Positions 1 to 9,415 of a stretch of DNA of 64,000 nucleotides are shown here, piece after piece. Within the stretch, counting starts at the first letter, position 1. Each line of letters starts with the position of its first letter. A program made the position numbers and the translations under genes. Location of the stretch: the NCBI GenBank assembly GCA_964017045.1, contig OZ024811.1, positions 7,651,674 through 7,715,673 of the forward strand. Direction: 5' to 3'. The DNA comes from Omphiscola glabra. Its lineage: Eukaryota; Mollusca; Gastropoda; Lymnaeidae. Under the pieces are notes generated by a model that was not told the origin of the DNA, made no database searches, and was given only the letters and a program-made list of their open reading frames with translations.

Positions 1-223
1 GTCATTTAAATTAACTGCGACCTTCCTTCGAATTTGTTTTCTTTGGTTATTATAATCGAATAATCATTGTTTACTTGTCCAACTTTAAAGAATATACTTA
101 ATTAATTAGGCATATGAGTATTAGTGGTTTTAAAAATAAAACCAAAGTAAAAGATTATTATCTTTTCATGTTATGAAAAATTCAAAGTTGAATGAGGCCT
201 CTCAGGATTGTTAAATAAATAAC

Positions 224-450
224 AGCCATAATGTAAGATAAGAAATGTTCATTTAATTCAGCCATAATGTAAGATAAGAAATTTTCATTTAATTCAGCCA
301 TAATGTAAGATAAGAAATGTTCATTTAATTCAGCCATAATGTAAGATAAGAAATGTTCATTTAATTCAGCCATAATGTAAGATAAGAAATATTTATTTAA
401 TTCAGCCATAATGTAAGATAAGAAATATTCATTTAATTCAGCCATAATGT
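224..450. repeat. 36-bp minisatellite, block 1
   Basis: About six tandem copies of a 36-bp unit beginning GCCATAATGTAAGATAAGAA. Copies differ by single bases. The same array resumes at 1052 and again at 1796, so it was one array later split by two insertions. Because 36 is divisible by 3, the minus strand reads open (MAELNE...FLSYI), but this is an artefact of the repeat. Confidence 0.95.
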
Positions 451-1051
451 AGATATTACGGACCGTTATAGATGGAGAATTTAATCTCTTAATTTTAGTC
501 TATGGCTCGTTCAGAAACAGTCCATAATAAAGAACGATACCAACGTTTAAAAATAATACCAAATACAACGACAATCAAGGCCAGAGCTAATTACAATTAA
601 TAACCTTTTAATTTGTGAACTTCAATTAAATAATAACAGCAAGTGAAATATGATTGAAATTATAAACTTACAGATTTGCTGGTACCGGTACTGTATATCA
701 AAATACAATGAGCACAAAATTGTACGAGGAAATAAGAATCTCTACACACAACAAAGTATAATGACACATAGCATGCCTCGTAATCAAGGAAAGGAAAATC
801 TCCCCCTCTCTATCGGTCAGCCCTTTTTATAGGCAGTTTCAGATGATCATTCTGGAAATGGAACACACAGTCTTACTGCTTCCCACATTTTCTAGATTGT
901 TCTATCATGTTCCACAGAAACGGATGATAGTAAACAAAAGTATCATCAAAGGGATATTTTTTCTAGCCGCCCCAACACAGGACCGACTTGAAAGAGGTCA
1001 TGCACGTGGAAGGCGGGCAAAGCTTCTTAAAATACGTCATCCCTTATAACA
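448..1051. other. about 600-bp insertion in the 36-bp array, unidentified (possible solo LTR)
   Basis: This non-repetitive segment separates blocks 1 and 2 of the 36-bp array. It can be read as starting TGTAGATATT and ending TTATAACA, that is TG...CA as in a solo LTR, and a TATA-like TTTTTATAG lies near 825. I could not find a clean target-site duplication and see no coding sequence, so the LTR reading is a guess. It is an insertion because the same array flanks it on both sides. Confidence 0.3.
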
Positions 1052-1161
1052 GTAGATAAGAAATGTTCATTTAATTCAGCCATAATGTAAGATAAGAAAT
1101 GTTCATTTAATTCAGCCATAATGTAAGATAAGAAATGTTCATTTAATTCAGCCATAATGTA
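1052..1161. repeat. 36-bp minisatellite, block 2
   Basis: Three further copies of the 36-bp unit found at 224-450. The block ends with AATGTA at 1156-1161, which is repeated after the LINE fragment at 1796-1801. Confidence 0.95.
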
Positions 1162-1795
1162 TAGTGTCTATCAGGCATGCATGCTTAGTACGCTCCTATA
1201 TGGCAGTGAAGTGTGGACCACATATACCAGTCTCGAGCGGAAACTCAACAGCTTCCATCAAAGATGTCTGCGTCGCATTTTACGCATCCGACGGCAGGAC
1301 AAGGTGACTAACACAGAGGTCTTGGAACGTTCCAAAATGTGTAGCATATTCTCCCTCTTAGCAAGAAGCGCCTTCGCTGGTTAGGCCATGTAAGGAGAAT
1401 GGAGGAAGGCCGTATTCCAAAGATGCTGTTGTATGGAGAGTTGGCAGAAGGGACAAGACTTATTGGATGGCCTCGCCTGAGATATATGGACGTTTGCAAA
1501 AAGAGCATGAAGAAGCGAATATTGAAGTCAACAAATGGGAGATCATTGCCGAACAACGTTCCAGCTGGCTAACGGCAGTGTACGAAGGAGTGAAAAAGGC
1601 AGAAGATGTGCGAAACGAAGCCCTTGCAACAAAAAGAACAGCACGGAAGGCCAAAATTAACCAGGAATCATCATTCTCCTGCGTGAAATGCAGTCGAGAT
1701 TGTCACTCCAGGATTGGCCTAGTGAGCCACTCGTCCAAGTGTAGGACTACAATATAGCTACTCCATCGTCTCGTGAAGACGGAAGGATGCTATAC
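1162..1795 (+). mobile_element. 5'-truncated LINE 3' end (family B, copy 1)
   Basis: This encodes the C-terminal part of a non-LTR retrotransposon polyprotein: the post-RT region with SVYQAC, TLLYGSEVWTTY and LRRILRIRRQDKV, then a C-terminal CxxC zinc-finger remnant (CVKCSRDCHSRIGLVSH). The frame breaks near 1380 and resumes downstream, so it is a pseudogene. It is flanked by AATGTA on both sides (1156-1161 and 1796-1801), as expected of a short target-site duplication made when the element inserted into the 36-bp minisatellite. A related copy lies on the minus strand at 63257-64000. The exact LINE clade is undetermined. Confidence 0.85.
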
Positions 1796-1942
1796 AATGT
1801 AAGATAAGAAATGTTCATTTAATTCAGCCATACTGTAAGATAAGAAATGTTCATTTAATTCAGTCACAATGTAAGATAAGAAATGTTCATTTAATTCAGC
1901 CATAATGAATGATAAGAAATGTTCATTTAATTTAGCCATACG
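1796..1942. repeat. 36-bp minisatellite, block 3
   Basis: Four more copies of the 36-bp unit, the last ones more diverged, following directly on the LINE fragment. Confidence 0.95.
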
Positions 1943-2179
1943 GTCAATTTCTATATATAAATTAATGTTTGGGACATTTAAAAATTTTTTGTTTAGATGG
2001 TAATTTCTAGAAAATCAATTCTTTATACTGTTCCTCACAATTAAATTGTTAGCTGCAGATAGATCCTTCCATCAACATGCAATGGTTCTCAAAGGTTCAC
2101 AAAGGTCTAAGCTATGCAAATTTAGAACACATTTTTTAAATGCCACATTTTACTTTAAATTAGGAGTTGCAAATGCCGT

Positions 2180-2380
2180 CAGTGAGCCTATCTGGTAATC
2201 AGTGAGCCTATCTGGTAATCAGTGAGCCTATCAGGTAATCAGTGAGCCTATCAGGTAATCAGTGAGCCTATCTGGTAATCAGTGAGCCTATCAGGTAATC
2301 AGTGAGCCTATCAGGTAATCAGTGAGCCTATCAGGTAATCAGTGAGCCCATCAGGTAATCAGTGAGCCTATCGGGTATTC
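2180..2380. repeat. 20-bp minisatellite
   Basis: Ten copies of CAGTGAGCCTATCWGGTAAT. Units differ mainly by T or A in TCTGG/TCAGG. It lies in the presumed SMAD intron 2. Confidence 0.95.
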
Positions 2381-2456
2381 ATTAAGAGTTGTTAAGGGAG
2401 CAGGTAAACCCACACTGAAAACAGAAGCACAATTGTCATTAGATCAGAAATCAGCT

Positions 2457-2600
2457 GTCTTCACTATCACAAGCTGACTGTCTTCACCATCTTCACTATC
2501 ACAAGCTGACTTTCTTCATTATCACAAGCTGACTGTCTTCACTATCACAACCTGTCTTTAATATCCCAACTTCACTGTCTTCACTATACCCATCTTACTA
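2457..2600. repeat. degenerate CTTCACTATCACAAGCTGA repeat
   Basis: Imperfect tandem copies of a 22-32-bp unit containing CACTATCACAAGCTGACTG, decaying towards the right end. Confidence 0.75.
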
Positions 2601-2607
2601 TCTTCAT

Positions 2608-2981
2608 CGGGGGTGGGCAAACTACGGACTGCGATGCGACCAGGCAACTGATATTATGTGGCCCTCAAAGGCATTTAGAAATTTAAAAAATTACTTTGTT
2701 TTTAACTTCATTTGTTGAATTTTACAGAATTTCATGTACCATTATGTTGTACAGTTATGTTGCACTGTTATATTTGTTTTAAAATTTTTTATCAAATTCA
2801 AATTTTCCATTTATTTAAACACACCTTGACCTTTGTCATGTAATGCTAAAATGCTAATTTACCGATTTTAATATAGAGAAATCTTTATGGACATATAAAA
2901 ATTGGACAAAATATACATGCGCCCCCAATAGCTTTAAATTTGTCAATGTCGCCCTCTGCACAAACTGTTTGCCCACCACTG
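2608..2981. mobile_element. hAT-like non-autonomous element
   Basis: The left end CGGGGGTGGGCAAAC and the reverse complement of the right end, CAGTGGTGGGCAAAC, form an imperfect 15-bp terminal inverted repeat of the common animal hAT type. The 8-bp flanks ATCTTCAT and GACTACAT match at 5 of 8 positions, so the duplication is decayed or the boundary is slightly off. There is no coding sequence in the 374 bp, which are very AT-rich. Confidence 0.6.
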
Positions 2982-3316
2982 GACTACATGATCCCAACCT
3001 GAATTAGACACTATCCCCACCTAAATGTTGACACTATTACAACCAAAGCAGACACACAAAGTTGACACTATTACAACCAAAGCACACAAATAGATCTGAG
3101 CCAAATATAACAAAAATACAAGACACACTGACATACACAATACATAGAAAAATATTTTACACACTGGGCACTTCATTCTCCTAAATTTATGGTCAGTCAG
3201 AGGTTAAGGAAAAGAAAGTCTTTGATATAGATTAAATGTAAGTCTAGGAAACCAGCCTTTGTTGTTGGTAGCAAAAGTCAGAGCTCAACAGCAGTACACA
3301 GTGGGCTGAGCGAACA

Positions 3317-3424
3317 GAGTAGGGTTAGCTAAAATAGTAGGGTTAGCTACCAAGATAGGTTTAGCTACCAAAGTAGGTTCAGCTATCAAAGTAGGTTCAG
3401 CTACCAAGAGTAGGTTTAGTTAAT
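3317..3424. repeat. degenerate 19-20-bp minisatellite
   Basis: About five or six loose copies of a unit like AGTAGGTTTAGCTACCAA. Confidence 0.75.
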
Positions 3425-3661
3425 AGGGGCATCTATAAATGATGTTCCAAAATTTTGGCAGATTTCTACATCTGCCGCCCCCCCCCCTAACCACCCCTCC
3501 CAAAAATCACAAACAGACACTTTAATTACACATCATGTGTAGAGAAAATTGTTATTGGCACATGCTTCAATCTGAGTTGAAGAGGCAAAAAGAATCACAC
3601 ATAAATTTCTTACACCCCCCACCCCTTCCCAACAGCATCATCATTTATGGATGGCCCCTTA
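3425..3661. mobile_element. MITE with GGGGC(C)ATC-ATAAATGATG ends
   Basis: The left end AGGGGCATCTATAAATGATG and the reverse complement of the right end, TAAGGGGCCATCCATAAATG, form terminal inverted repeats. The interior is non-coding and includes a run of ten Cs. Elements with GGGGCCATCCATAAA ends are widespread in animal genomes, but I do not assign a superfamily. It lies in SMAD intron 2, just downstream of exon 2. Confidence 0.65.
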
Positions 3662-3693
3662 GTTGTAAATTATCATGTGGCAACTAGTCTCAC

Positions 3694-3780
3694 CTTGGTG
3701 CTTATCAGCGTGGTTATCCGGTCTCTGTGTATGTGGTGGAGGCGGCCACTGATGCTTATCTGGGAAAATTGGTGGTTCAT
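3694..3780 (-). CDS. Inhibitory SMAD exon 2 (linker)
   Basis: This 87-bp exon sits on the minus strand between an acceptor (TTATTTTATTCCAG) and a donor (AAG|GTGAGA). It starts and ends in phase 1, which matches the phase-1 end of the MH1 exon at 4291. The product reads DEPPIFPDKHQWPPPPHTQ and onward, a proline-rich linker. In vertebrate SMAD6 and SMAD7 the segment after the MH1 domain carries a PPPPY motif that recruits Smurf ubiquitin ligases. Here the corresponding-looking motif is PPPPH, with His in place of Tyr. The next exons, which should encode the MH2 domain, are not visible at 1-3690 and probably lie left of the window. The assignment depends on the splice-phase match and motif resemblance, not on a database search. 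Confidence 0.7.
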
Positions 3781-3979
3781 CTGGAATAAAATAAGTTAAT
3801 GTTCAGCATTCACATTAATCAGATAATTGTATCATACAGCATGATCAACTTATTTGTTCAATTATAACATGCTAATTAACTATTAGTCACATTTCTGAAG
3901 TCTACAGCATCTTACTGGTTACAAGTAAATACTACTCCCTATTCTAAGACAGTGAAAATCTTACTCCCTACACTTAGAC

Positions 3980-4120
3980 CAGTGGTTCCCAACCTTTTTT
4001 ACTCACTGAGCCCTATAAGACCTACCCATGTTTAAAAGGTTGTTTAGGAATTTCCTGGAGCTGCCACAGAGCCCCTGATAAGTGCACAGGACTCCGTAGA
4101 GTACAGGTTGGGAACCACTG
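3980..4120. mobile_element. Short hAT MITE in SMAD intron 1
   Basis: CAGTGGTTCCCAACCT at the left and AGGTTGGGAACCACTG at the right form a perfect 16-bp terminal inverted repeat around 141 bp. The 8-bp flanks ACTTAGAC and TCTTAGAC match at 7 of 8 positions, as expected of a hAT target-site duplication. Confidence 0.85.
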
Positions 4121-4290
4121 TCTTAGACAATGAAAATCTTCCTCATTACAGGCCTTAGGCTCACAAGACATAATAAACAGGGATGCAATAAAATTGACAA
4201 AACTAAAAGTTAATCCAAATTTTTAAATACAATTTTAAAATATTATAACTAAATAAATTACAACAAATATTTATAATTTAAATCATTCAC

Positions 4291-4720
4291 CTATTTTTAC
4301 AACTAAGCTCCAGTGGAAAGGATTGCAACACACGACTGAATCCTTGTCTTCATTTAGTCGGGAGCAGCTTGGCAATCTCTTCATCTCAGCATCACACTTT
4401 AAATCAGGCCAGCGGAAAACTTTACAGCAAAGAACATACGGAGCAAATGTATGTTTCCCAAGGCGTATGTCCGACTTGGACAATGGGACGCAGGGGGTGA
4501 TCTCCCCTCCATGGGATTCCATTGCCTGCAGTAGTATCTCAAGCTGCTCCTCCTTCAGTTTTTTGAACAGGGAATGGGTGACAGATTTCAGTTCCAGGTC
4601 TTCTTGTGGTGATGATGATGAGGATATTGACGTGTCTTTTTGAGACGAACTCCTGGTTTCATCGTTTATTTTGTACTTCCACAGGCGCTTCACGAGTGAA
4701 TATCGCTTGCTGCGGAACAT
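4291..4720 (-). CDS. Inhibitory SMAD (SMAD6/7-like), exon 1 with MH1 domain
   Basis: This is the first coding exon of an inhibitory SMAD, a cytoplasmic and nuclear antagonist of TGF-beta/BMP receptor signalling. The 143 complete codons begin MFRSKRYSLVKRLW, the N-terminus typical of SMAD6/7. A serine-rich stretch follows, then the MH1 helix region (THSLFKKLKEEQLEILLQAM), RLGKHTFAPYVLCCKVFRWPDL and VVCCNPFHW. Cysteines and a histidine at the usual MH1 zinc positions are present (CCKVFRWP, LPSC, CCNPFH). The ATG at 4720 is the first in frame; an in-frame stop lies about 38 bp upstream and no other ATG intervenes. Its context is weak (T at -3), and an out-of-frame ATG begins at 4737. The exon ends at a donor (AATAG|GTGAAT) in phase 1, matching exon 2. 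Orthology to SMAD6 versus SMAD7 cannot be decided, since invertebrates usually have one I-SMAD. Confidence 0.88.
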
Positions 4721-5855
4721 AAAGTTAGGCACCACATGCCAATGGGGTGCATTCGATTATATTGTTTGACCAGTGCCTGGCCAGTGAGTGTTCACCACCA
4801 ATAATTTCTTTGAAAATCGCTCTAAAGAATTTCTGTTAAAGTGATAACTTTAGCATTAGAGATTTTCTAATTTCTAGAAATAATTTTTTTTTGCATCAAA
4901 CGAATTTGAAGATAACTGCCAGCACAATCGACTACTTGATTACAAATATATTCCAAGAGTTGAGCAATCGACATTCACCACAATTTTTTCTTTAGATGAT
5001 TCACATTATACAAAATTAGTTTCTATTTCCCAATGAAAATATTGTTGAAATATATCACAGTACAGGTGTCTTATGATACATATTACTTCAGAGCAAAGAT
5101 GCCTTGCTTAATTCAGTAGATAGGTGAATATCAAACACCAAAATTAGATGCAACTTTGATCTGACCATTGGTCAAAATATGCTTCTGTTGACTAGAGTGC
5201 TGGGTAGCTGTCCACATCTAGGGTTCTATCAACAGGAACCAGTCTGTAAAAAATAGAAGGTAACAAAATTTAAAAACATATTGAAAATAATAAATAAATA
5301 AATGACCAGAAATAAAAAGTGGTTGTGTAGTGGTGGTAAAGGAGAAAAGTTCTTCATTAGCTGTTCTGTGATGTCAACAAAAAGTTGCTGATGATCTCTT
5401 TTGGGATATCGACAAGAAAAGTTGTTGTTTGTTCTGTGTTATGGTCAAAAAACGTTATTGACAAACTGTTCTGGCATATGTATGGTCAAGGAAAGTTGGG
5501 GACCAACTGTTCTGTGATATGGTCTAGGAACTGTGTGAGTGATTAACATGTTCCAGGTGACCAAATGTATTAAAGTAATACTTATAAAAGATATTTCATT
5601 GATCACTCTTTTAAGTCTGTTTTTATTACAGTAGACATTTCTTGTACCAGTCTTTTACTGTACCAATCTTTTACTGTACCAATTGTTTCTTGTACAGATG
5701 TTTTCCTAAAATATTCCCATTTAAAATAAGAAAAAAAATATATTTCATCAAAAGCTATGACATAAATATTTATTATTGATGAACTTCAGATATAGGATAT
5801 GATCATGTCAGAAAAGCAACCTTTACAGTAAAAACTTCAAAAGAATCCCCTAGGT
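4721..5855. other. 5' flank of the SMAD gene, no gene recognised
   Basis: Upstream of the SMAD start this is AT-rich unique sequence. It holds a degenerate tandem of about 55-60-bp units around 5380-5520 (TGTTCTGTGATATGGTC-like) and a short TACTGTACCAATCTTTT repeat at 5632-5700. I found no convincing 5' UTR exon boundary or core promoter. Confidence 0.5.
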
Positions 5856-6073
5856 CAGTGGTTCTCAACTTCGTAATGCCGCGACCCTTTAATACAGTTC
5901 CTCAAGTTGTGGCGACCCCCAACACAATATTGTTTTCTTTGTTACTTCATAACTGTAGGGTTATATTTGTTTTCAGATGGTCTTACGCAACCCCTGTGAA
6001 AGGGTCATTCGACCCCCCTAAAGGGGTTGCGACCCACCTAAAGGGGTCACGACCGACAGGTTGAGAAACGCTG
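5856..6073. mobile_element. SPIN-like non-autonomous hAT element, copy 1
   Basis: This 218-bp element has ends CAGTGGTTCTCAACTT and AGGTTGAGAAACGCTG and a perfect 8-bp target-site duplication CCCTAGGT (5848-5855 and 6074-6081). Internal blocks such as TAATGCCGCGACCCTTTAAT, ACAGTTCCTCA and GTGAAAGGGTC read very much like the SPIN (space invader) hAT MITE that I remember from vertebrates. The superfamily call rests on the termini and duplication. The SPIN call rests on remembered similarity. A second, more decayed copy lies at 45675-45852. Confidence 0.85.
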
Positions 6074-7312
6074 CCCTAGGTGTAATCCAAAGGTGTGAAT
6101 GTAACACCTGTATTTGCTGTGCTGTTTATTGAAAGGGAGATTTAAAGGCTTCAGAGAAAGGTTGCTTGGTCAAAGTCTTTTGTTCATTAATTGACCTCTT
6201 AAACCATTGTAGATCTTTTATCTCGTTTACTGTGGCTGAGTTGCTAGTCATATAAATCAACTACCGTCAGAAGCGTAGCTAGGTGGGGTGCAGAGGGGGC
6301 AGGTGTCATCATGCACCAAAATGGGCTATGGTGGTATTTTATTGATGGGTGAAAATAATGTGTTTCAGAGTTCTTGTTTGGGGGGGGGGGGCGGGGCGGG
6401 GGTATGGGGGGGTCTCGTGCACTCCCTCTACACCTCTGGTTACAGTCATAAACTTAGTGCAGTCTTGTAAAAATGACAGTCTTATAAACTTGATGTCAGA
6501 TAAAACTGGTGCAGTCACCAATAGCAATAGTGCCAGATGTTACAAAGAAAATCGGTTTTCTATGTTTTAGCTTCTTTAGGCAAAAAATGTCATGAAAAAA
6601 TTTTACTTTCACTTTGATTTTTGTGATAAAATAAACACACAATATTAAGTGGCTAGGTAGCTACACCCAAAGTATCTATACATAGTAGAGTAACATTCAA
6701 ATTCAATCCATAATTGTTGTCCTACTTTTTGTTCATTTACTATGTTCAGGCCAATTAGAGTAATGTGGGCTCTTCTCCTCACTACTTTATCATCATACCA
6801 TACATACAGGTCACATGATTATGATAGGAATACATCATTCATACTGTAGTATGAAAGTTGTTAATCAATGAGTTGCTCCTGCTGGGTGAGTATTAAGAAT
6901 TAAGTGTTTCGCCACGCTCGCTTGACAGCTATTGGTCAATTTTACTGCACAAAATATTGAAGGGTGTCGATTGTTCATTCATTCATAGACGTACACAAAC
7001 TGCTTCTTCTACACACCATTTAAACACGGTGTTGACTAATGCCGTGCTCGCTATTACTAATATTGTGAGTAATACAGCAGTGCACGCTAACACAGCAGTG
7101 TTCGATAAACTGAATACATGGCTCGGTAAAATAAAAATGTTGCTCGCAAACACAATACACTACACACAGTGCTGGATAACATAGTGCTCGATGCAACACG
7201 CAGTGTTCCAATAACACACTGCCGTGACACGGTGCTTGCTAACGCATTGAGCTGTGTTGCTCCTGCCGGCTCTGCCATACCTAGCAGTTACCGCAGCCTC
7301 ACTACGTCTGCT
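6074..7312. other. intergenic, no gene; degenerate AACAC-rich tract at right
   Basis: Unique AT-rich sequence with a G-run near 6380-6410 (in a GGGGCGGGGCGGGGG context). From about 7020 to 7310 there are irregular repeats built on GTGCTCGCTAACACA-like words that lead into the 30-bp array. No gene is recognised. Confidence 0.55.
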
Positions 7313-7500
7313 CATGTTAACACGCTGTCACAAGGTGGTTGTCATGTTAACACGCTGTCTCAGGGTGGTTGTCATGTTAACACGCTGTCACAAGGTGGTT
7401 GTCATGTTAACACGCTGTCACAAGGTGGTTGTCATGTTAACACGCTGTCACAAGGTGGTTGTCATATTAACTAACACGCAGTTACAAGGTGGTTGTCATG
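7313..7500. repeat. 30-bp minisatellite
   Basis: About six copies of a 30-bp unit beginning CATGTTAACACGCTGTCACA. The last copy is altered. The open frames through it are repeat artefacts. Confidence 0.93.
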
Positions 7501-8140
7501 CAATTTATAGACTATTTTACAAACATGAGTTATAGTTATATTTTTAGCAAGCAAACTGAATAGGCCTAACCATTTTAAAGGAATCTATTCACAAACGATG
7601 TGAATGTCCTGGTCTCTATCACTCACCTTACTTTGATTAAGTTTTATTTAGGCATAAACATTTTACAGAAAACATCAATTCACTCACTCTGGTCACTACT
7701 AATCACATTTTATTAAGTTTTATGTAGGCTAAATTTCATACGTCAATAGCCACTGGCCAAACCGACCACTTACTTTGTTTAAAAATCAAAAGAAAGATAA
7801 CTCAGTGCTAGCAACGCTTACTATTTTATACTATTTAAAAACAAGTATAGACCCAAAATACTAAGCAGGCTTATTTACTTTTGTAAGGGCATCTTGTAAT
7901 AATCAATAACTATTAGCCTACTTATACTTGGCAGACTACTGAAATATTTTTGGCTTACTTATAGCCAGCCACACAGAGCAGAATTGAAACACAAAGATAT
8001 ATAGTATATAGGCCTATAATATAATATATATATTATCAATATATCTAAAGTGAAGAATATTATAGAATAGGTCCCTTACAACTTTAAACGCTTCTATTGA
8101 GTCTGTCATTTAATACAGAAAAATAATATTAAATATATTA
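7501..8140. other. intergenic AT-rich unique sequence
   Basis: I see no gene, array or clear element in this stretch. A run of alternating AT-rich sequence (ATAATATATATATT) lies near 8020. Confidence 0.5.
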
Positions 8141-8418
8141 GCTAAGTGGGTGTGAGTAAAGTTGGGAGATAAGACCTGCTAGCTAAGTGGGTGTGAGTAA
8201 AGTTGGGAGATAAGACCTGCTAGCTAAGTGGGTGTGAGTAAAGTTGGAAGATAAGACCTGCTAGCTAAGTGTGTGTGAGTAAAGTTGGGAGATAAGACCT
8301 GCTAGCTAAGTGTGTGTGAGTAAAGTTGGGAGATAAGACCTGCTAGCTAAGTTGGTGTGAGTAAAGTTGGTAGATAAGACCTACTAGCTGAGTGAGTAAA
8401 GTTGGGAGATAAGACCTG
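8141..8418. repeat. 41-bp minisatellite
   Basis: Nearly seven copies of a 41-bp unit beginning GCTAAGTGGGTGTGAGTAAA and containing GGGAGATAAGACCTGCTA. Confidence 0.95.
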
Positions 8419-9009
8419 TGGCAACATTTAAACAGTGGTCCACAGCCCAATTATTATTTTTTTTTACAATTTTCCACTTTTTAGCTAGTATTGAATTCTG
8501 ACTATTGACAATGTGCTAGTTTAGATTATTAATAGTATGAGTATGACTGAGAAAGTTAACATTAACAAAAATCAAATAATCCAGCCTACTTTCCGTTCGT
8601 TACTTAAAATGTGCAAGTCTTGGTAAAATATAATATAAACAAATCTATTAATTTATGAACATAATTACGCCATATAATTTAATATGTCATGTAATAGTAG
8701 ATAGGGCCTTCATTTAAACATAATAATATTGAATGATCGTAGGTTGAGGCCCTATTCACGGCTCAGCAAAAAAGATTGGCGTTAGCTATTACTATTACTT
8801 AGTATTACTATAGTAAATTTTCTACCGTTTACGACCAATTACACGGTAGTTTGTTCCGTTAACTATAAGTGTATAAGGTAACTCGGTACACTATAACTGT
8901 AACTAAATATGTGCAGTGATTTAAAGAGAGAACAATAGAACTGATCAGGAGCAAATAAAAACCCAGCAATTGTCTATATAAAAAGTAAAAACATTGACCA
9001 ACACACAAA
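8419..9009. other. intergenic AT-rich unique sequence
   Basis: No gene, RNA gene or repeat that I can support. Short open frames here have no recognisable content. Confidence 0.5.
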
Positions 9010-9415
9010 TTAAGTGCACAAATATCAACACTTGCCCTCATAAACACAGACTATCAATAATAATAAAGTATCAACACTTCAACTATCAACACTAAATACT
9101 GAGACTTGCCCTCACATTGTCGCAACTACTAAACATCAACACTTGCCCTCACATTGTTACAAACTATCTACTGTCTACTATAAACACTTGCCCTCACATT
9201 GTTACAAACTATCTACTGTCTACTATAAACACTTGCCCTCACATTGTTACAAACTATCTACTGTCTACTATAAACACTTGCCCTCACATTGTCACAAACT
9301 ATCTACTGTCTACTATAAACACTTGCCCTCACATTGTCACAAAGTAACAACACTTTCCCTCACATTCACATTGTCGCAGCCTCCGATTTAGTGCTCAAAA
9401 TATCAACACTTGCCC
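9010..9415. repeat. 45-bp minisatellite
   Basis: The centre (9131-9350) is about five copies of a 45-bp unit containing AAACACTTGCCCTCACATTG and CTATCTACTGTCTACTAT. Shorter, irregular relatives extend it on both sides. Confidence 0.93.

Noticed and set aside
1..3690. Search for the SMAD MH2 exons
   Set aside because: No minus-strand segment resembles the MH2 domain, so these exons are taken to lie outside the window rather than called here.
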